NCBI GenBank assembly: GCA_016290885.1
Contig: JAEEVN010000001.1
Span: forward strand, 62,001-126,000
From: Caryophanales bacterium
GTDB lineage: Bacteria > Bacillota_I > Bacilli_A > RF39 > UBA660
Reading direction: 5' to 3'
Length of the DNA stretch: 64,000 bases
Shown here: one piece after another, positions 63,910 to 64,000 of the stretch
Layout of the letters: every line of letters begins with the position of its first letter
Position numbering within the stretch: the first letter of the stretch is position 1
Translations under genes and position numbers: made by a program
Notes under the pieces: model-generated
Databases searched by the model: none
Told to the model about the DNA's origin: nothing
Seen by the model: the letters and a program-made list of their open reading frames with translations, nothing else

Positions 63910-64000
63910 CTATTCTAAATCTATGTCTAAACCTATTGGAGCATGATCACTACCCATAATATCATCATAAATATATGCTCCAGTTACTTTATTAATTATA
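63910..64000 (-). CDS. exodeoxyribonuclease III family protein, C-terminal fragment
   Basis: Only the last 29 codons are inside the window; the 5' end lies beyond base 64000. The translation contains YDDIMGSDHAPIGLDIDLE and then TAG. GSDH with a following Pro is the C-terminal active-site motif of ExoIII/AP endonucleases, and the catalytic Asp-His pair is intact. The family removes abasic sites and 3' blocks in DNA repair. It is upstream of, and probably co-transcribed with, the 530-residue gene. Confidence 0.85.
   Translation of the reverse strand, partial: IINKVTGAYIYDDIMGSDHAPIGLDIDLE

Noticed and set aside
1-64000. Mycoplasma-type genetic code (TGA = Trp)
   Set aside because: Trp is encoded by TGG in conserved proteins and gap ends at TGA at the expected position.

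Overview
The window is an AT-rich stretch of a Gram-positive chromosome, most likely an uncultured Bacilli / Mollicutes-like gut lineage of the Bacillota. This is inferred from gene content and base composition; no search was run. Supporting signs are a Firmicutes-type S10-spc-alpha ribosomal cluster without rpsD, a zinc-type S14, lipoteichoic acid synthase, LytR-CpsA-Psr protein, NtdP (YgaC) and YugP. Shine-Dalgarno sites are strong and many promoters carry an extended -10 (TGnTATAAT). Trp is encoded by TGG and TGA is used as a stop (gap), so the genetic code is the standard one, not the Mycoplasma code. Every gene I can support lies on the minus strand; the only plus-strand signal is a tiny promoter-terminator unit upstream of pyrG.

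Layout from low to high coordinates (transcription runs right to left). 1-3863: TGS-domain nucleoside kinase, gap (GAPDH) and two membrane-anchored surface proteins. 3949-7870: cysS, yugP and two unknown genes. 7923-17666: three tandem paralogous surface proteins of about 1000-1130 residues with GLUG-like repeats, each with its own promoter and terminator. 17712-20051: ntdP, a carboxyl-terminal processing protease and a small membrane protein. 20104-22875: two eroded EcfA-like ATPases, truA and an unknown gene. 22949-26699: DUF1292-like and coiled-coil proteins, pyrG and two unknown genes. 26750-40788: an uninterrupted ribosomal protein operon, rpsJ to rplQ, including secY, adk, map, infA and rpoA, with a promoter at 40933-40961 and a large terminator at 26730-26782; rpmD (L30) is missing.

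41002-64000 is mostly cell-envelope biology. It holds a NADAR-domain gene and a six-gene polysaccharide operon (49023 to 41529) in which two related polytopic Wzy-like membrane modules are each fused to a different glycosyltransferase. Next come a dockerin-bearing N-acetylglucosaminidase with a membrane-anchored cadherin-like partner, then an operon of LTA synthase, an unknown membrane protein and an LCP ligase with an unusual Cys-rich, Gly/Ser/Glu tail. After these are a solute-binding/GGDEF-like receptor with YihY, a Pro/Val/Glu-rich protein with a DUF1292-like partner, a large unknown membrane-anchored protein, and the 3' end of an exodeoxyribonuclease III gene.

No gene-free stretch exceeds 300 bases; the longest gaps hold terminators, promoters and the S10 leader. 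No tRNA, rRNA, insertion sequence, prophage or CRISPR array was seen. The features most worth following up are the paired Wzy-glycosyltransferase fusions, the triplicated GLUG surface proteins with a mid-protein membrane hairpin, the ECF ATPase pair that lost its catalytic motifs and its EcfT partner, and a Cys-rich module shared between the GLUG proteins and the LCP protein.
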